This document shows, in pieces, positions 25,460-33,208 of a stretch of DNA of 64,000 nucleotides (its first letter is position 1; every line of letters begins with the position of its first letter). Origin of the DNA: Nostocoides sp. F2B08 (GTDB lineage Bacteria > Actinomycetota > Actinomycetes > Actinomycetales > Dermatophilaceae); contig NZ_WESE01000002.1 of assembly GCF_009184895.1 (NCBI RefSeq), positions 434,001 through 498,000 of the forward strand, given 5' to 3'. Below the pieces are notes generated by a model. That model did no database searches, was not told where the DNA came from, and saw nothing but the letters and a program-made list of their open reading frames with translations. The translations under genes and the position numbers were made by a program.

Positions 25460-26287
25460 ATGCGGTCGGTGCCGCCCCGCCCCATCATCCCGTGGTCGGT
25501 GGTCCTGTCGGTCCTGGTGACCATCTCCAGTCTGGCCGGTCTTCTCGACTCCCGCGTGTACGACCGGGAGACCGAGAACTGGACTATCCAGGCGTGGGGC
25601 CAGGATCTCGGAAACCTGGTCGCGGTCGTCGTCCTGCTCATCGCCGCCGTGCGGTACCGGAGCGGGTCGCACCGAGCGGGACTCGTGTGGCTCGGGACCC
25701 TCATGTACCTGATCTACGCTTTCATCGTCTACGCGATGGCGGTCCACCTGAACTACCTCTTCCTCGTCTACGTCGCCGTGCTGGGTTTGAGCGCATGGGC
25801 GGTGATCTTCCACGTGAGCGACGTGCGGGACCGGACCACCGCATACCCACCCGGTCGTCCGCGGACCGTGGCCGCGTGGGTGCTCATTCTCACCGGCGTC
25901 CTGTTCGCCGCCCTCTGGCTCGGCGAGCTCGTGCCGGCCCTGGTCACCGGTTCGGTGCCGGCCGGCCTGACCGAGGCGGGCCTGATCGTGAACCCGATCC
26001 ACGTCATCGACCTGTCCGTGGTCCTGCCGGGGTTCATCATCAGCGGCGTGGCGGCCTTGCAGAACCGTGACTACGGGCTGTTCTGGGTGGCGCCGTGGCT
26101 GACGTTCTCGGTTCTGATGGGGACAAGCATCGTCGCGGCCATGACACTGATGCTCGTCTCGGGCGTCGGAGACTCGCTGCCCCCGGCGGTCCTCGTCTCC
26201 CTGATCGTCGTCGCGAGCCTGGTGGCCCTGGCGGGGTACCTGCGCGCCTTCGGTGGCGACCGCGACCCCGCGACAGTCGGCGAGTGA
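25460..26287 (+). CDS. Multipass membrane protein, function unknown
   Basis: 275 aa with about eight hydrophobic segments. The opening is PRPIIPWSVVLSVLVTISSLAG, with LIYAFIVYAMAVHLNYLFLVYVA in the middle and VHLNYLF-like aromatic clusters. No family name is recognised. The ATG at 25460 follows GGTAGAGG; the start codon itself lies inside a GTATGCGGT 9-mer. Its stop is followed closely by the next hydrolase, suggesting an operon. Confidence 0.72.
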   Translation: MRSVPPRPIIPWSVVLSVLVTISSLAGLLDSRVYDRETENWTIQAWGQDLGNLVAVVVLLIAAVRYRSGSHRAGLVWLGTLMYLIYAFIVYAMAVHLNYLFLVYVAVLGLSAWAVIFHVSDVRDRTTAYPPGRPRTVAAWVLILTGVLFAALWLGELVPALVTGSVPAGLTEAGLIVNPIHVIDLSVVLPGFIISGVAALQNRDYGLFWVAPWLTFSVLMGTSIVAAMTLMLVSGVGDSLPPAVLVSLIVVASLVALAGYLRAFGGDRDPATVGE

Positions 26288-26301
26288 CTAGGGGGTTGGG
26301 C

Positions 26302-27159
26302 GTGTCGCGACTGGTCGGTTCGTTGCAGCGCCGCGAGCGGCCGCCGCGCAGGACCGGGGTGTCCAGCGGCATGGAGTTCGCCGTCCTCGGAGCCGGTCCG
26401 CAGTCGATGCTGTTCCTGCCGGGTGGGCCCGGGAGCGAGGTCGCGACCGGGCTGATGGCGGCGTTGGAGGAGCGACAGCTGCGGCCCTATCTGGCAGCTG
26501 GCTACGCCACCTGGACGACCACTCGGCGCCGAGACATGCCGGCCGGTCACACGGTCGCGGACATGGCCCGCGACCAGGCGAAGTTCATCCGTGCCGAGAT
26601 GGGCGGCAGGGCGGATGTCGTCGTCGGACAGTCCTACGGCGGGCTGATCGCACTGCACCTGGCGGCGGACCACCCCGACGTCGTCGGCCGGGTGGTCATC
26701 GTCGGTGCCGCGGCGAGGGTCTCCGACTGGGGTCGCGAGGTCGACGGGCGCTGGGCCCGGCTGCGGGCGACCGGCCAGCACGCGCGGGCGGGGTCGACCA
26801 TGCTCGAGTACCTGCTGCCCGACGAACGCTATGCCTGGCTGCGGCGCATGGCGGGTCCGCTCGCCGGGGTGGCGTTCCGCGGTGGCCGGACGCCGGCCGG
26901 CGACCTGCTCGTCGAGGCCGAGGCAGAGCGGACCTTCGACGCCCGAGAGGCGCTGTCCCGCATCTCGGTGCCGGTGCTCATGGTCTGCGGAGGATCCGAT
27001 CGGTTCTTCCCGCCACCGTTGGTCGAGGAGACGGCTGAAGCGATCGACGACTGCACGACGCTCACCTATCAGGGTCTCGGCCACATCCGGACGATCTCCA
27101 GCAGCCGTCTGCCCCAGGACATCCTCGGCTGGTTGGACGACCGGCCGACCGTCCGGTGA
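26302..27159 (+). CDS. Alpha/beta hydrolase
   Basis: 285 aa. The nucleophile elbow is VVGQSYGGLIAL, the oxyanion loop LFLPGGPGSE, the Asp is in CGGSDRFFP and the His in YQGLGHIRT. It has the usual core length. The GTG at 26302 is favoured; another in-frame GTG at 26284 overlaps the upstream stop (GTGA) and would suggest coupling, and an ATG at 26371 is a third choice. Substrate unknown. Confidence 0.82.
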   Translation: MSRLVGSLQRRERPPRRTGVSSGMEFAVLGAGPQSMLFLPGGPGSEVATGLMAALEERQLRPYLAAGYATWTTTRRRDMPAGHTVADMARDQAKFIRAEMGGRADVVVGQSYGGLIALHLAADHPDVVGRVVIVGAAARVSDWGREVDGRWARLRATGQHARAGSTMLEYLLPDERYAWLRRMAGPLAGVAFRGGRTPAGDLLVEAEAERTFDAREALSRISVPVLMVCGGSDRFFPPPLVEETAEAIDDCTTLTYQGLGHIRTISSSRLPQDILGWLDDRPTVR

Positions 27160-27199
27160 CCAGCGTTCCGGATTCTGCTGTCAGAGAAAGGGGAAGGTG

Positions 27200-27745
27200 A
27201 TGAGAGTTCTCGTGGCCTATGCGACGCGACACGGAGCCACCGCCGGGATCGCCGAGCACATCGCGAAGGAGCTGACCGACCGCGGTCATGACGCTCGGGC
27301 TCGTCCCGTCGAGGACATCGACAGCCTCGACGGCTGTGACGCGGTCGTCCTGGGAGGTGCGGCCTACATGTTCCGTTGGCTCAAGCCGGCCGTCCGCTTC
27401 GCCAAGAAGTACCGCGACGAGCTGGCGGCACGGCCGGTGTGGCTGTTCAGCAGCGGACCACTCGGCACCGATCTGGTCGACGCAGAAGGCAAGGACGTCC
27501 TCGAGACGACGCGGCCTCGGGAGTTCGACGAGCTGACCGAGTTGCTCCGGCCGCGAGGGGAGCAGGTGTTCTTCGGCGCCTATGACCCCGACGCAGAGCC
27601 CATCGGGCTCGCGGAGCGCCTCACCCGTCGCATGCCCGCGGCCCGCGACAGCCTCCCGGCCGGCGACTTCCGCGACTGGGAGGCGATCACGGCGTGGGCG
27701 GAGGAGATCGCGGCGACGCTCGCGTCAGCCGAAGGAAGCCCCTGA
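27200..27745 (+). CDS. Flavodoxin domain protein (HemG-like)
   Basis: 181 aa. The FMN phosphate loop is at the N-terminus: VAYATRHGATAGIAEHIA. LGGAAYMFRWLKPAVRF and LFSSGPLGTD follow. This is the menaquinone-dependent protoporphyrinogen oxidase-like flavodoxin group common in actinobacteria. AAAGGGGAAGG lies just upstream of the ATG. The 3' end overlaps the convergent DUF1330 gene by 21 bp. Confidence 0.85.
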   Translation: MRVLVAYATRHGATAGIAEHIAKELTDRGHDARARPVEDIDSLDGCDAVVLGGAAYMFRWLKPAVRFAKKYRDELAARPVWLFSSGPLGTDLVDAEGKDVLETTRPREFDELTELLRPRGEQVFFGAYDPDAEPIGLAERLTRRMPAARDSLPAGDFRDWEAITAWAEEIAATLASAEGSP

Positions 27746-28156
27746 CTCCCCCGGTGTGAACCGCACGAGCCGGCTGTCGAGCACCGCGGCGGTGCGGTTG
27801 ACGACGGCCTGCCGGTAGTCAGGATCGGCGAGCATCTCGAGGAAGGCTGCCGCGCTCGGGTACTGGGCGATGAAGGCGTCGTCCCACCGCTCGCTCTCGG
27901 GGCCGATGACGGTGCACGCGAACGTCCCCCGCCAGACGATGACCCCGCCCACTCGGGCGAACACCGGACCGCTCGTGCGGCCGTACTCGCGGTAGGCGCG
28001 CCGGCCGGTCCACCCCTTGTCGGCGTTCTGGTGACCGTCCGGATAGCTGGCCACATCCCGGAACTGGAGCAGGTTGAGCATGTGGATCGGCTGGTCCCGA
28101 GGCAGGTCCTTGAAGGCGTCGAAGCTCTCTCTGCTGGGGTCGACGTGGCCGGTCAC
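27725..28156 (-). CDS. DUF1330 family protein
   Basis: 143 aa with the DUF1330 (ferredoxin-like, dimeric alpha-beta barrel) pattern: IHMLNLLQFRD, GRRAYREYGRTSGPVFARVGG, then WDDAFIAQYPSAAAFLEMLADPDYRQAV and RTAAVLDSRLVRF. No enzyme role is proven for the family. Its 3' end overlaps the flavodoxin gene tail to tail. Confidence 0.82.
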   Translation of the reverse strand: MTGHVDPSRESFDAFKDLPRDQPIHMLNLLQFRDVASYPDGHQNADKGWTGRRAYREYGRTSGPVFARVGGVIVWRGTFACTVIGPESERWDDAFIAQYPSAAAFLEMLADPDYRQAVVNRTAAVLDSRLVRFTPGESGASFG

Positions 28157-28227
28157 CTGTGCTCCTCTGCATCTGGGGACGCGGTATGCGCGGGTCGGGT
28201 CCGTCGTGACGGTCCCGTCATCGCACG

Positions 28228-29055
28228 TTACCGCAGACCCAGGAGGCGAGCGCCGACCGCGTCGTTGACCCGCGTGGGGAGAACGGCGTTCACCGTGAGC
28301 ATCGCCCGGGCCTGGACCCCCGCAGCGTAACGGGCTCGCGGGCGGCGGGTGGTCAGCGCCTGCTCGACCACCTTGGCGACGACGTCAGGAGGAACGGTGC
28401 GGGGCTGAAGGGTTCCGACCAGTTTGAGCATCCCTCGGATGTGCTGCTCGTAGAGCCGGCGATGGTCCGCCGACATCCTCTGCTCCATATCGGTGAACAT
28501 CGACTGGATCTCCCGCCACGGGCCGGTGTCGGTGGGCCCGGGTGCGACGACCGACACGTCGATGTGCCAGGGTCGCAGCTCGACCCGCAGGACGTCTGCG
28601 AGCGTTTCGACTGCGGACTTCGAGGCGCAGTAGGCGCCTTCCATGAGCACCGGAGCGCGCCCGCCTGTCGAGGAGATGAAGACGATGCGGCCGCCGGCGG
28701 CGCGGATCCTCGGGAGGACGGCCTGGGTGACGGCGACCTGGCCGAAGACGTTGACCTCGAACTGACGGCGGAAGTCCGGGATGGACACAGCCTCGACGGG
28801 GCCGACGACGCCCATGCCCGCGTTGTTGACGAGCGCGTCGAGACGCTCCGGGAGCAGGTCGGCCAGAGCGGCGACGTGCGCCTCGTCGGTGATATCGAGA
28901 AGGACCGGCGCGATCCGACCGTCTTGAGCCGCGAGGCGGTCCCCGCTGGCGGTGTCGCGCACGCCGGCGAACACGCTCCATCCGGAGTGGGCCAGTCGCA
29001 GAGCGATGGCCTCGCCGATGCCGCGGCCGGCGCCGGTCACGAGTACTGACGGCAT
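28228..29055 (-). CDS. Short-chain dehydrogenase/reductase
   Basis: 275 aa, a classical SDR: VTGAGRGIGEAIAL at the N-terminus, NNAGMGVVGPVE, the Ser in FISSTGG, and the YCASK catalytic pair, then VVAPGPTDTG. The ATG at 29055 is preceded by AAAGG; an upstream ATG at 29076 would add seven residues. It is divergent from the TetR gene at 29145, with two 16-bp palindromes in between, so it is probably the target of that repressor. Substrate unknown. Confidence 0.88.
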   Translation of the reverse strand: MPSVLVTGAGRGIGEAIALRLAHSGWSVFAGVRDTASGDRLAAQDGRIAPVLLDITDEAHVAALADLLPERLDALVNNAGMGVVGPVEAVSIPDFRRQFEVNVFGQVAVTQAVLPRIRAAGGRIVFISSTGGRAPVLMEGAYCASKSAVETLADVLRVELRPWHIDVSVVAPGPTDTGPWREIQSMFTDMEQRMSADHRRLYEQHIRGMLKLVGTLQPRTVPPDVVAKVVEQALTTRRPRARYAAGVQARAMLTVNAVLPTRVNDAVGARLLGLR

Positions 29056-29070
29056 GGTGGCCGCCTTTCC

Positions 29071-29088
29071 CGGCACAGCTCTGTGCCG
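29071..29088. promoter_or_regulatory. 18-bp palindrome in the SDR leader
   Basis: CGGCACAG CT CTGTGCCG is a palindrome with perfect 8-bp arms 16 bp upstream of the SDR start. A third CGGCACA half-site follows at about 29094-29100. It may be a hairpin in the SDR 5' leader or another operator. Confidence 0.4.
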
Positions 29089-29098
29089 ATGTCCGGCA

Positions 29099-29114
29099 CA
29101 CTACTCCCGTAGTG
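29099..29114. promoter_or_regulatory. TetR operator candidate 1
   Basis: CACTACTCCCGTAGTG has perfect 6-bp arms around TCCC. A second copy lies 25 bp to the right, between the divergent SDR and TetR genes. Site size and position fit a TetR-family dimer site. Confidence 0.65.
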
Positions 29115-29123
29115 GATCGATGT

Positions 29124-29139
29124 CACTACTCCTATAGTG
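29124..29139. promoter_or_regulatory. TetR operator candidate 2, overlapping a -10-like hexamer
   Basis: CACTACTCCTATAGTG has arms of 5 bp and differs from copy 1 in two bases. TATAGT inside it (29133-29138) is a good -10 for the TetR gene, whose GTG start is only 6 bp downstream of the hexamer. That spacing predicts a leaderless transcript shut off when the site is bound. Confidence 0.6.
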
Positions 29140-29144
29140 ACGAC

Positions 29145-29687
29145 GTGACCACTCAGCGGGATCGGGTCCTGGACGCCGCCATCGAACTCCTGGGTGAGCA
29201 GGGCCTGAAGGCCCTCACGCACCGCCGGATCGACGACCGTGCCGAGCTCCCGCCCGGATCGACGTCCAACTACTTCAGAACGCGCCAAGCGTTGCTCAGT
29301 GGGGTTTCCGACTCGATCCTTGAGCGGGAGGTGGCGGGCATCGAGGCGTCCTTCGCCCCGCGCTCGGCCGACGATCTGGTCGACGCCATGGTCACGCTGT
29401 TGGACCGCACCACCGAGGACCAACGGACTCTGACGACCGCGCGGCTGGTCCTGTTCATGGAGGCCAGCCACGACCCTGTTCTTCGCGAGAAGCTCGGCCA
29501 GGGTCGAGGGGTCTTCGAGTCAGGGCTGGAACGCCTGCTTCACGACCTCGGTGCGGCTGACGCACGCGCGTCGGCACGGGCCCTGATGGCGTGTGCGGAG
29601 GGGCTGATTCTGCACCGCGTCGCCCGACATGACGACTCCGACATCCGGCCGGTCCTGGACCTCGTCGTCCGCGCTGCGTTCGCCTGA
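29145..29687 (+). CDS. TetR family transcriptional regulator
   Basis: 180 aa. The HTH is RVLDAAIELLGEQGLKALTHRRIDDRAELPPGSTSNYFRTRQALL, a typical TetR DNA-binding domain, and the C-terminal domain is short and helical. I chose the GTG at 29145; no Shine-Dalgarno is seen, in line with a leaderless message. It is divergent from the SDR gene and has its own twin operators, so it very likely represses both genes. Confidence 0.88.
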   Translation: MTTQRDRVLDAAIELLGEQGLKALTHRRIDDRAELPPGSTSNYFRTRQALLSGVSDSILEREVAGIEASFAPRSADDLVDAMVTLLDRTTEDQRTLTTARLVLFMEASHDPVLREKLGQGRGVFESGLERLLHDLGAADARASARALMACAEGLILHRVARHDDSDIRPVLDLVVRAAFA

Positions 29688-29883
29688 CCGACACGGACGG
29701 CGGACCACGGCCCCCGGCCGGACCAATGGTCCGTCAGCGACATCGAACTCGGGGCTCGATGCGGCGCGATCAGCGACCGTCGCGCCGGTATGGGCGACCT
29801 TGCTAACCGGGGGCTCCCGATGCCCCGCGTCGCGGCACACCGAGTAACGAGATTCGAGATGCTACGGGCCGAGTACCGAACCC

Positions 29884-30101
29884 GTGGTCCGGCGACGCCG
29901 AACGGGTGAGGTCGGGCGGCAGCGGTTCCACGTCGAGGTCTACCTCCCACCGGAGACGGCAGAGCGGCAGATCGCGGCCGCCGTCTCTGCGGTCGGAACG
30001 ATCGTCGACGACAGCAACGCACCCTCGTTGACGGTGATCGCCGACAAGACGGGAACAGGGGCATCATCTGCGTCGACGTCTCCGCCGCGACGTCCGCCTG
30101 A
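29884..30101 (+). pseudogene. Fragment of a VOC-type (glyoxalase/pterin dehydratase-like) protein
   Basis: In the 437-bp gap between tetR and the NTF2-like gene, the frame from 29884 reads RFHVEVYLPPETAERQIAAA, VSAVGTIVDDSNAPS and LTVIADKTG. That is the C-terminal half of a VOC-like domain as found in actinobacterial glyoxalase-like proteins. The expected end GNRGIICVDVSAATSA is one frame over and stops at 30101, so one base is missing near 30053-30058. No N-terminal half is recognisable before 29884. It is either a decayed gene or a gene truncated and then damaged. The rest of the gap, 29688-29883, shows nothing I can support. Confidence 0.5.
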
Positions 30102-30124
30102 ACCGGCTTGTTCGCCCTTGGCGG

Positions 30125-30514
30125 TCAGGTGGGTGGGGCGACTACAGCGATGTGGGCGGCGAGGATGCGCCACCCGGCATCGTCGTCGTGCGTCCATGTC
30201 CGCGTGTACCGCAGGCGAGCCGACATGGACTCGCCACCGAACGTCCCGGCGATGGTCCCCGTGAAGAACGTGACTCCGGTGCTCCCCGCGACGAGCGCCT
30301 CAAGATCCTCCTCGACCAGCTCAGTGATGACCGAATGGCCGGACCGCCATCCGGCTAGATCGTCCTTCTTGGTGAACGTGGCGCCATCGGGCCCGATGGC
30401 CACGAGCCGGTCATCGAGCAACCGGTCGAGCGCCACGACGTCGGCTGCTCGCTGAGCCGTGTGCAGGGCGCGCTCGGCTGCCAGCAAACTGTCCAGGGAG
30501 GGGGTCGTCTGCAT
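30125..30514 (-). CDS. NTF2-like / DUF4440 nuclear transport factor 2 family protein
   Basis: 129 aa with the small cone fold: LLAAERALHTAQRAADVVALDRLLDDRLVAIGPDG, GESMSARLRYTRTW and GWRILAAHIAVV. A DUF4440-type member whose activity is unknown. It starts 13 bp after the dnaB stop on the same strand, so it may be co-transcribed with dnaB. Confidence 0.82.
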   Translation of the reverse strand: MQTTPSLDSLLAAERALHTAQRAADVVALDRLLDDRLVAIGPDGATFTKKDDLAGWRSGHSVITELVEEDLEALVAGSTGVTFFTGTIAGTFGGESMSARLRYTRTWTHDDDAGWRILAAHIAVVAPPT

Positions 30515-30527
30515 GAGGCTGAGGGCT

Positions 30528-32882
30528 TTAGAAGTTCTGGGCCATGTTCGCGAAGCGGCTGAAGTGACCCTGGAACGCCAGGGTGATGTCGCGGGTGGGC
30601 CCGTTTCGGTGCTTGGCCACGATCACGTCGGCCTCCCCCTCCTTGCCCGAGGCCGGGTCCCGGTCGCGATGCAGGAGGATGACCATGTCGGCGTCCTGCT
30701 CGATGCTGTTGTGCACCGAGATGCCGTCGGCGACAAAGTTGTGCGATCCCAACACCGTGGCGTCGAAGACCTCCTCGACCCCTGCGGGCTCGATATCGGT
30801 GACGGCGTCCCACTCGACATCGTTGATCGCTGACAACTCGATGTCGGCCGAAGACAGCGCTTCCGCGAGGAGCGCGGGGCGAGCACTCGAAGGAGCCTCC
30901 GCGATGGCGACCGTGCCCGCCTCGGAGGCGCGAGACGCTCCCGCGAGGATCGACCTGGTGACCGACTCGCCAGCCATGATGTCCTCGAGCTCCTCGAGCA
31001 CTTTCTGCTCGATCTCCGCGGCCTCCGCCGCCTTGACCTCGGCGAGCAGTCCGGCAGCCGCGGGGTCGCTGACGCCGATCTCCTGACACAGCCTCCGAAT
31101 CGAATCTGAGTGGTCGACGATGAGTGCGCCGTCGACCACGCGGCTCGAGATGCCGAACCGGAGCTGAAGACGGGCTACCGAATCGGCGACCTGGCGCGAC
31201 GCCGTCGTCAGGTGCACGCAACCAAGGTCGCCGTCGGAGTCGCGCACGGAGCCGGCCACCGCATACATCTCGCGTAGGAAGCGGGCGATCTGCTCCTTGG
31301 GCAGGCTGAAGGCGTCAGTGGGGACAGGGAGCCCGGCGACGGCGGACAGGCGAGCAGCACCGGTCACGTCCTCATCGGTCCACTCGGTGACCAGCCGCGG
31401 CGAGGACACGTGTCTGGGCACCGCGATGCGGTCGCCCTGCCGCAACGACGCGAGCGGCTGCCATCCGTCGTACGTGAAGAAGGGGTGGTTCTCCGTCGCG
31501 CGCACCGTCTTGCCCGATGCCAGGGTGAGCCGGAAGACAGGTGCAGTCCCCGTCGAGAACACGTGCGTCATGGTTCGCTTGCGATAGCGCAGTCCGTCGT
31601 CGAGGGACCAGACCTCGATGTCCTTGGCGCCTGACGCATACAGCTCGCCGATCGTCGTCTCGGCACCGGTGTCCGCCCGCAGGATCCGAGTGTCGGCGGG
31701 CAGGCATCCGGACTCACGGAGGTCCGACATCTGGGGACGCTTGTCGGTGCGCTGCTCCGGGCCACGGTTGAGCTGGGAGATCGCGATGACCGGGACGTCG
31801 AGTTCTTTGGCGAGGAGCTTGATAGCGCGGGAGAACTCGGAGACCTCCTGTTGCCGGGACTCGACCTTCTTGCCGGACGTCATGAGCTGGAGGTAGTCGA
31901 TGACGACGAGCTTGAGGTTGTGCAGCTGCTTCAGGCGCCGGCACTTGGCCCTGATCTCCATGAGCGTCATGTTCGGGCTGTCGTCGATATAGAGCGGCGC
32001 CACCGAGATGTCACCCATGACCCGCGCGAGCTTCTGCCAGCCCTCGTCGCGCAGCGTCCCCTTGCGCAGGTCCTGCAGCTGCAGCGACGCCTCAGCGGAG
32101 AGCACGCGCATCGTGATCTCGGTCTTGCTCATCTCGAGCGAGAACACCGCAGTCGCCATGCCGTGCTTGATCGCCGCGGCGCGGGCGATGTCGAGTCCTA
32201 TCGTCGATTTGCCCACGGCCGGCCTCGCCGCGATGACGATCATCTGCCCCGGGTGCAGACCATGGGTGAGCTCGTCGAGCTCGATGAAGCCGGTCGGCAC
32301 GCCGGTCATCTCGTCCGAGCGGCCCGAGGCGACCTCGATCTCGTGCAGCGTCGCCTCGAGCAGCTCCGACAGCGGCGCGTAGTCCTCGCTGCCGCGCTTG
32401 TCGGCCACCGCATACACCTCGGCCTGGGCCGCGTTGACGACGTCCACGACGTCGCCCTCCTGCGCATAGCCCATCTGCACAATGCGGGTGCCCGCGTCGA
32501 CGAGGCGTCGCAGCACCGCGCGCTCGGCGACGATCTCGGCGTAGTACGCGGCGTTCGCCGACGTCGGCACCGACTGGATCAGGTCGTGGATGTAGGCGTG
32601 CCCGCCGACCCGCTGCAGCTGCCCCCGCTTGGTCAGCTCGTCGGCCACGGTGATCGCGTCGACCGGCTCGCCCCGCCCGAACAGGTCGGCGATCGCGTCG
32701 TAGATCATCTCGTGCGCGGGCCGGTAGAAGTCGCTCGCGCGCAACCCCTCGGCGCAGTCGGAGATCGCGTCCTTGCTCAGCATCATCGAGCCGAGCACGC
32801 TCTTCTCGGCGCTGACGTCCTGCGGGGGCAGGCGGTCGGCCGGCCCCAGATCCATCTCCCGCTCGACGTCAGAGACCGACAT
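30528..32882 (-). CDS. dnaB: Replicative DNA helicase DnaB, containing an intein
   Basis: 784 aa as translated. The extein part is 451 aa, normal for DnaB. The N-terminal domain has PPQDVSAEKSVLGSMMLS, Walker A is ARPAVGKST at 219-227, Walker B VVIDYLQLM at 326-334, and the end is GHFSRFANMAQNF. An intein of 333 aa (residues 393-725) interrupts between SDLRESG and SIEQDADMV. After splicing the helicase is complete. DnaB unwinds DNA at the replication fork as a hexamer. The ATG at 32882 is the family start. The 3' neighbour is a small NTF2-like gene. Confidence 0.95.
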   Translation of the reverse strand: MSVSDVEREMDLGPADRLPPQDVSAEKSVLGSMMLSKDAISDCAEGLRASDFYRPAHEMIYDAIADLFGRGEPVDAITVADELTKRGQLQRVGGHAYIHDLIQSVPTSANAAYYAEIVAERAVLRRLVDAGTRIVQMGYAQEGDVVDVVNAAQAEVYAVADKRGSEDYAPLSELLEATLHEIEVASGRSDEMTGVPTGFIELDELTHGLHPGQMIVIAARPAVGKSTIGLDIARAAAIKHGMATAVFSLEMSKTEITMRVLSAEASLQLQDLRKGTLRDEGWQKLARVMGDISVAPLYIDDSPNMTLMEIRAKCRRLKQLHNLKLVVIDYLQLMTSGKKVESRQQEVSEFSRAIKLLAKELDVPVIAISQLNRGPEQRTDKRPQMSDLRESGCLPADTRILRADTGAETTIGELYASGAKDIEVWSLDDGLRYRKRTMTHVFSTGTAPVFRLTLASGKTVRATENHPFFTYDGWQPLASLRQGDRIAVPRHVSSPRLVTEWTDEDVTGAARLSAVAGLPVPTDAFSLPKEQIARFLREMYAVAGSVRDSDGDLGCVHLTTASRQVADSVARLQLRFGISSRVVDGALIVDHSDSIRRLCQEIGVSDPAAAGLLAEVKAAEAAEIEQKVLEELEDIMAGESVTRSILAGASRASEAGTVAIAEAPSSARPALLAEALSSADIELSAINDVEWDAVTDIEPAGVEEVFDATVLGSHNFVADGISVHNSIEQDADMVILLHRDRDPASGKEGEADVIVAKHRNGPTRDITLAFQGHFSRFANMAQNF
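30708..31706 (-). other. DnaB intein with degenerate homing-endonuclease region
   Basis: 333 codons. It begins with Cys393 (CLPADTRILRADTG, block A). Block B is VRATENHPFFTYDGW with the T-x-x-H form. It ends in ISVHN with the penultimate His and terminal Asn, and Ser is the first C-extein residue. Splicing residues are therefore intact. The insertion point (RESG / SIEQ) is the same as in the well-known Synechocystis DnaB intein. A central part (about 520-580: SLPKEQIARFLREMYAVAGSVR, then HLTTASRQVADSVARLQLRFG) resembles LAGLIDADG repeats, but the acidic residue of the motif is replaced (AVAGSV), so the endonuclease is probably inactive. Confidence 0.93.
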
Positions 32883-33038
32883 CAGATCCTCCGCTTCCCA
32901 CCATGGTCCGAATGCTGTCAGCGACGTCCGACAGCCCTTGCGCGAGGCGGGCTGTCACCGACCCGGAACGACACTAGGTCGGCCGTGCGGGAGCCGCTAC
33001 CGGCGCGCCGGAGACGTGGCCAACGTTGTGGGGACGAC

Positions 33039-33208
33039 CGGTGGAGAACCTGTGGTCAAGGCGGTGGAGAACAATCCACAATCCTGTGGACGACTGTGGA
33101 CAAAGGGGTATGCGGTCCTCACCCGAGCGGTCCGGCACACCCTCTGACCTGCGAGAATGTGATCCACCGGCTGTGGATCACACAAAGTCCTCGGCGTGTT
33201 TGTCCACA
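33039..33208. other. Cluster of DnaA-box-like 9-mers next to dnaB
   Basis: Two perfect actinobacterial DnaA boxes TTGTCCACA occur: 33095-33103 (complement strand) and 33200-33208 (plus). Near matches are at 33051 (TTGACCACA, complement), 33072 (CAATCCACA), 33085 (TCGTCCACA, complement) and 33172 (TGATCCACA, complement). CGGTGGAGAAC is directly repeated at 33039 and 33062. The cluster fills most of the gap before dnaB and runs into the 3' end of the oxidoreductase gene. No AT-rich unwinding element is visible, so it is more likely a DnaA-titrating or regulatory locus than oriC. Confidence 0.6.

Noticed and set aside
33039-33208. oriC itself
   Set aside because: No dnaA, dnaN, recF or rpmH nearby, no AT-rich unwinding tract, and dnaB is not normally at oriC. 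Kept as a DnaA-box cluster.
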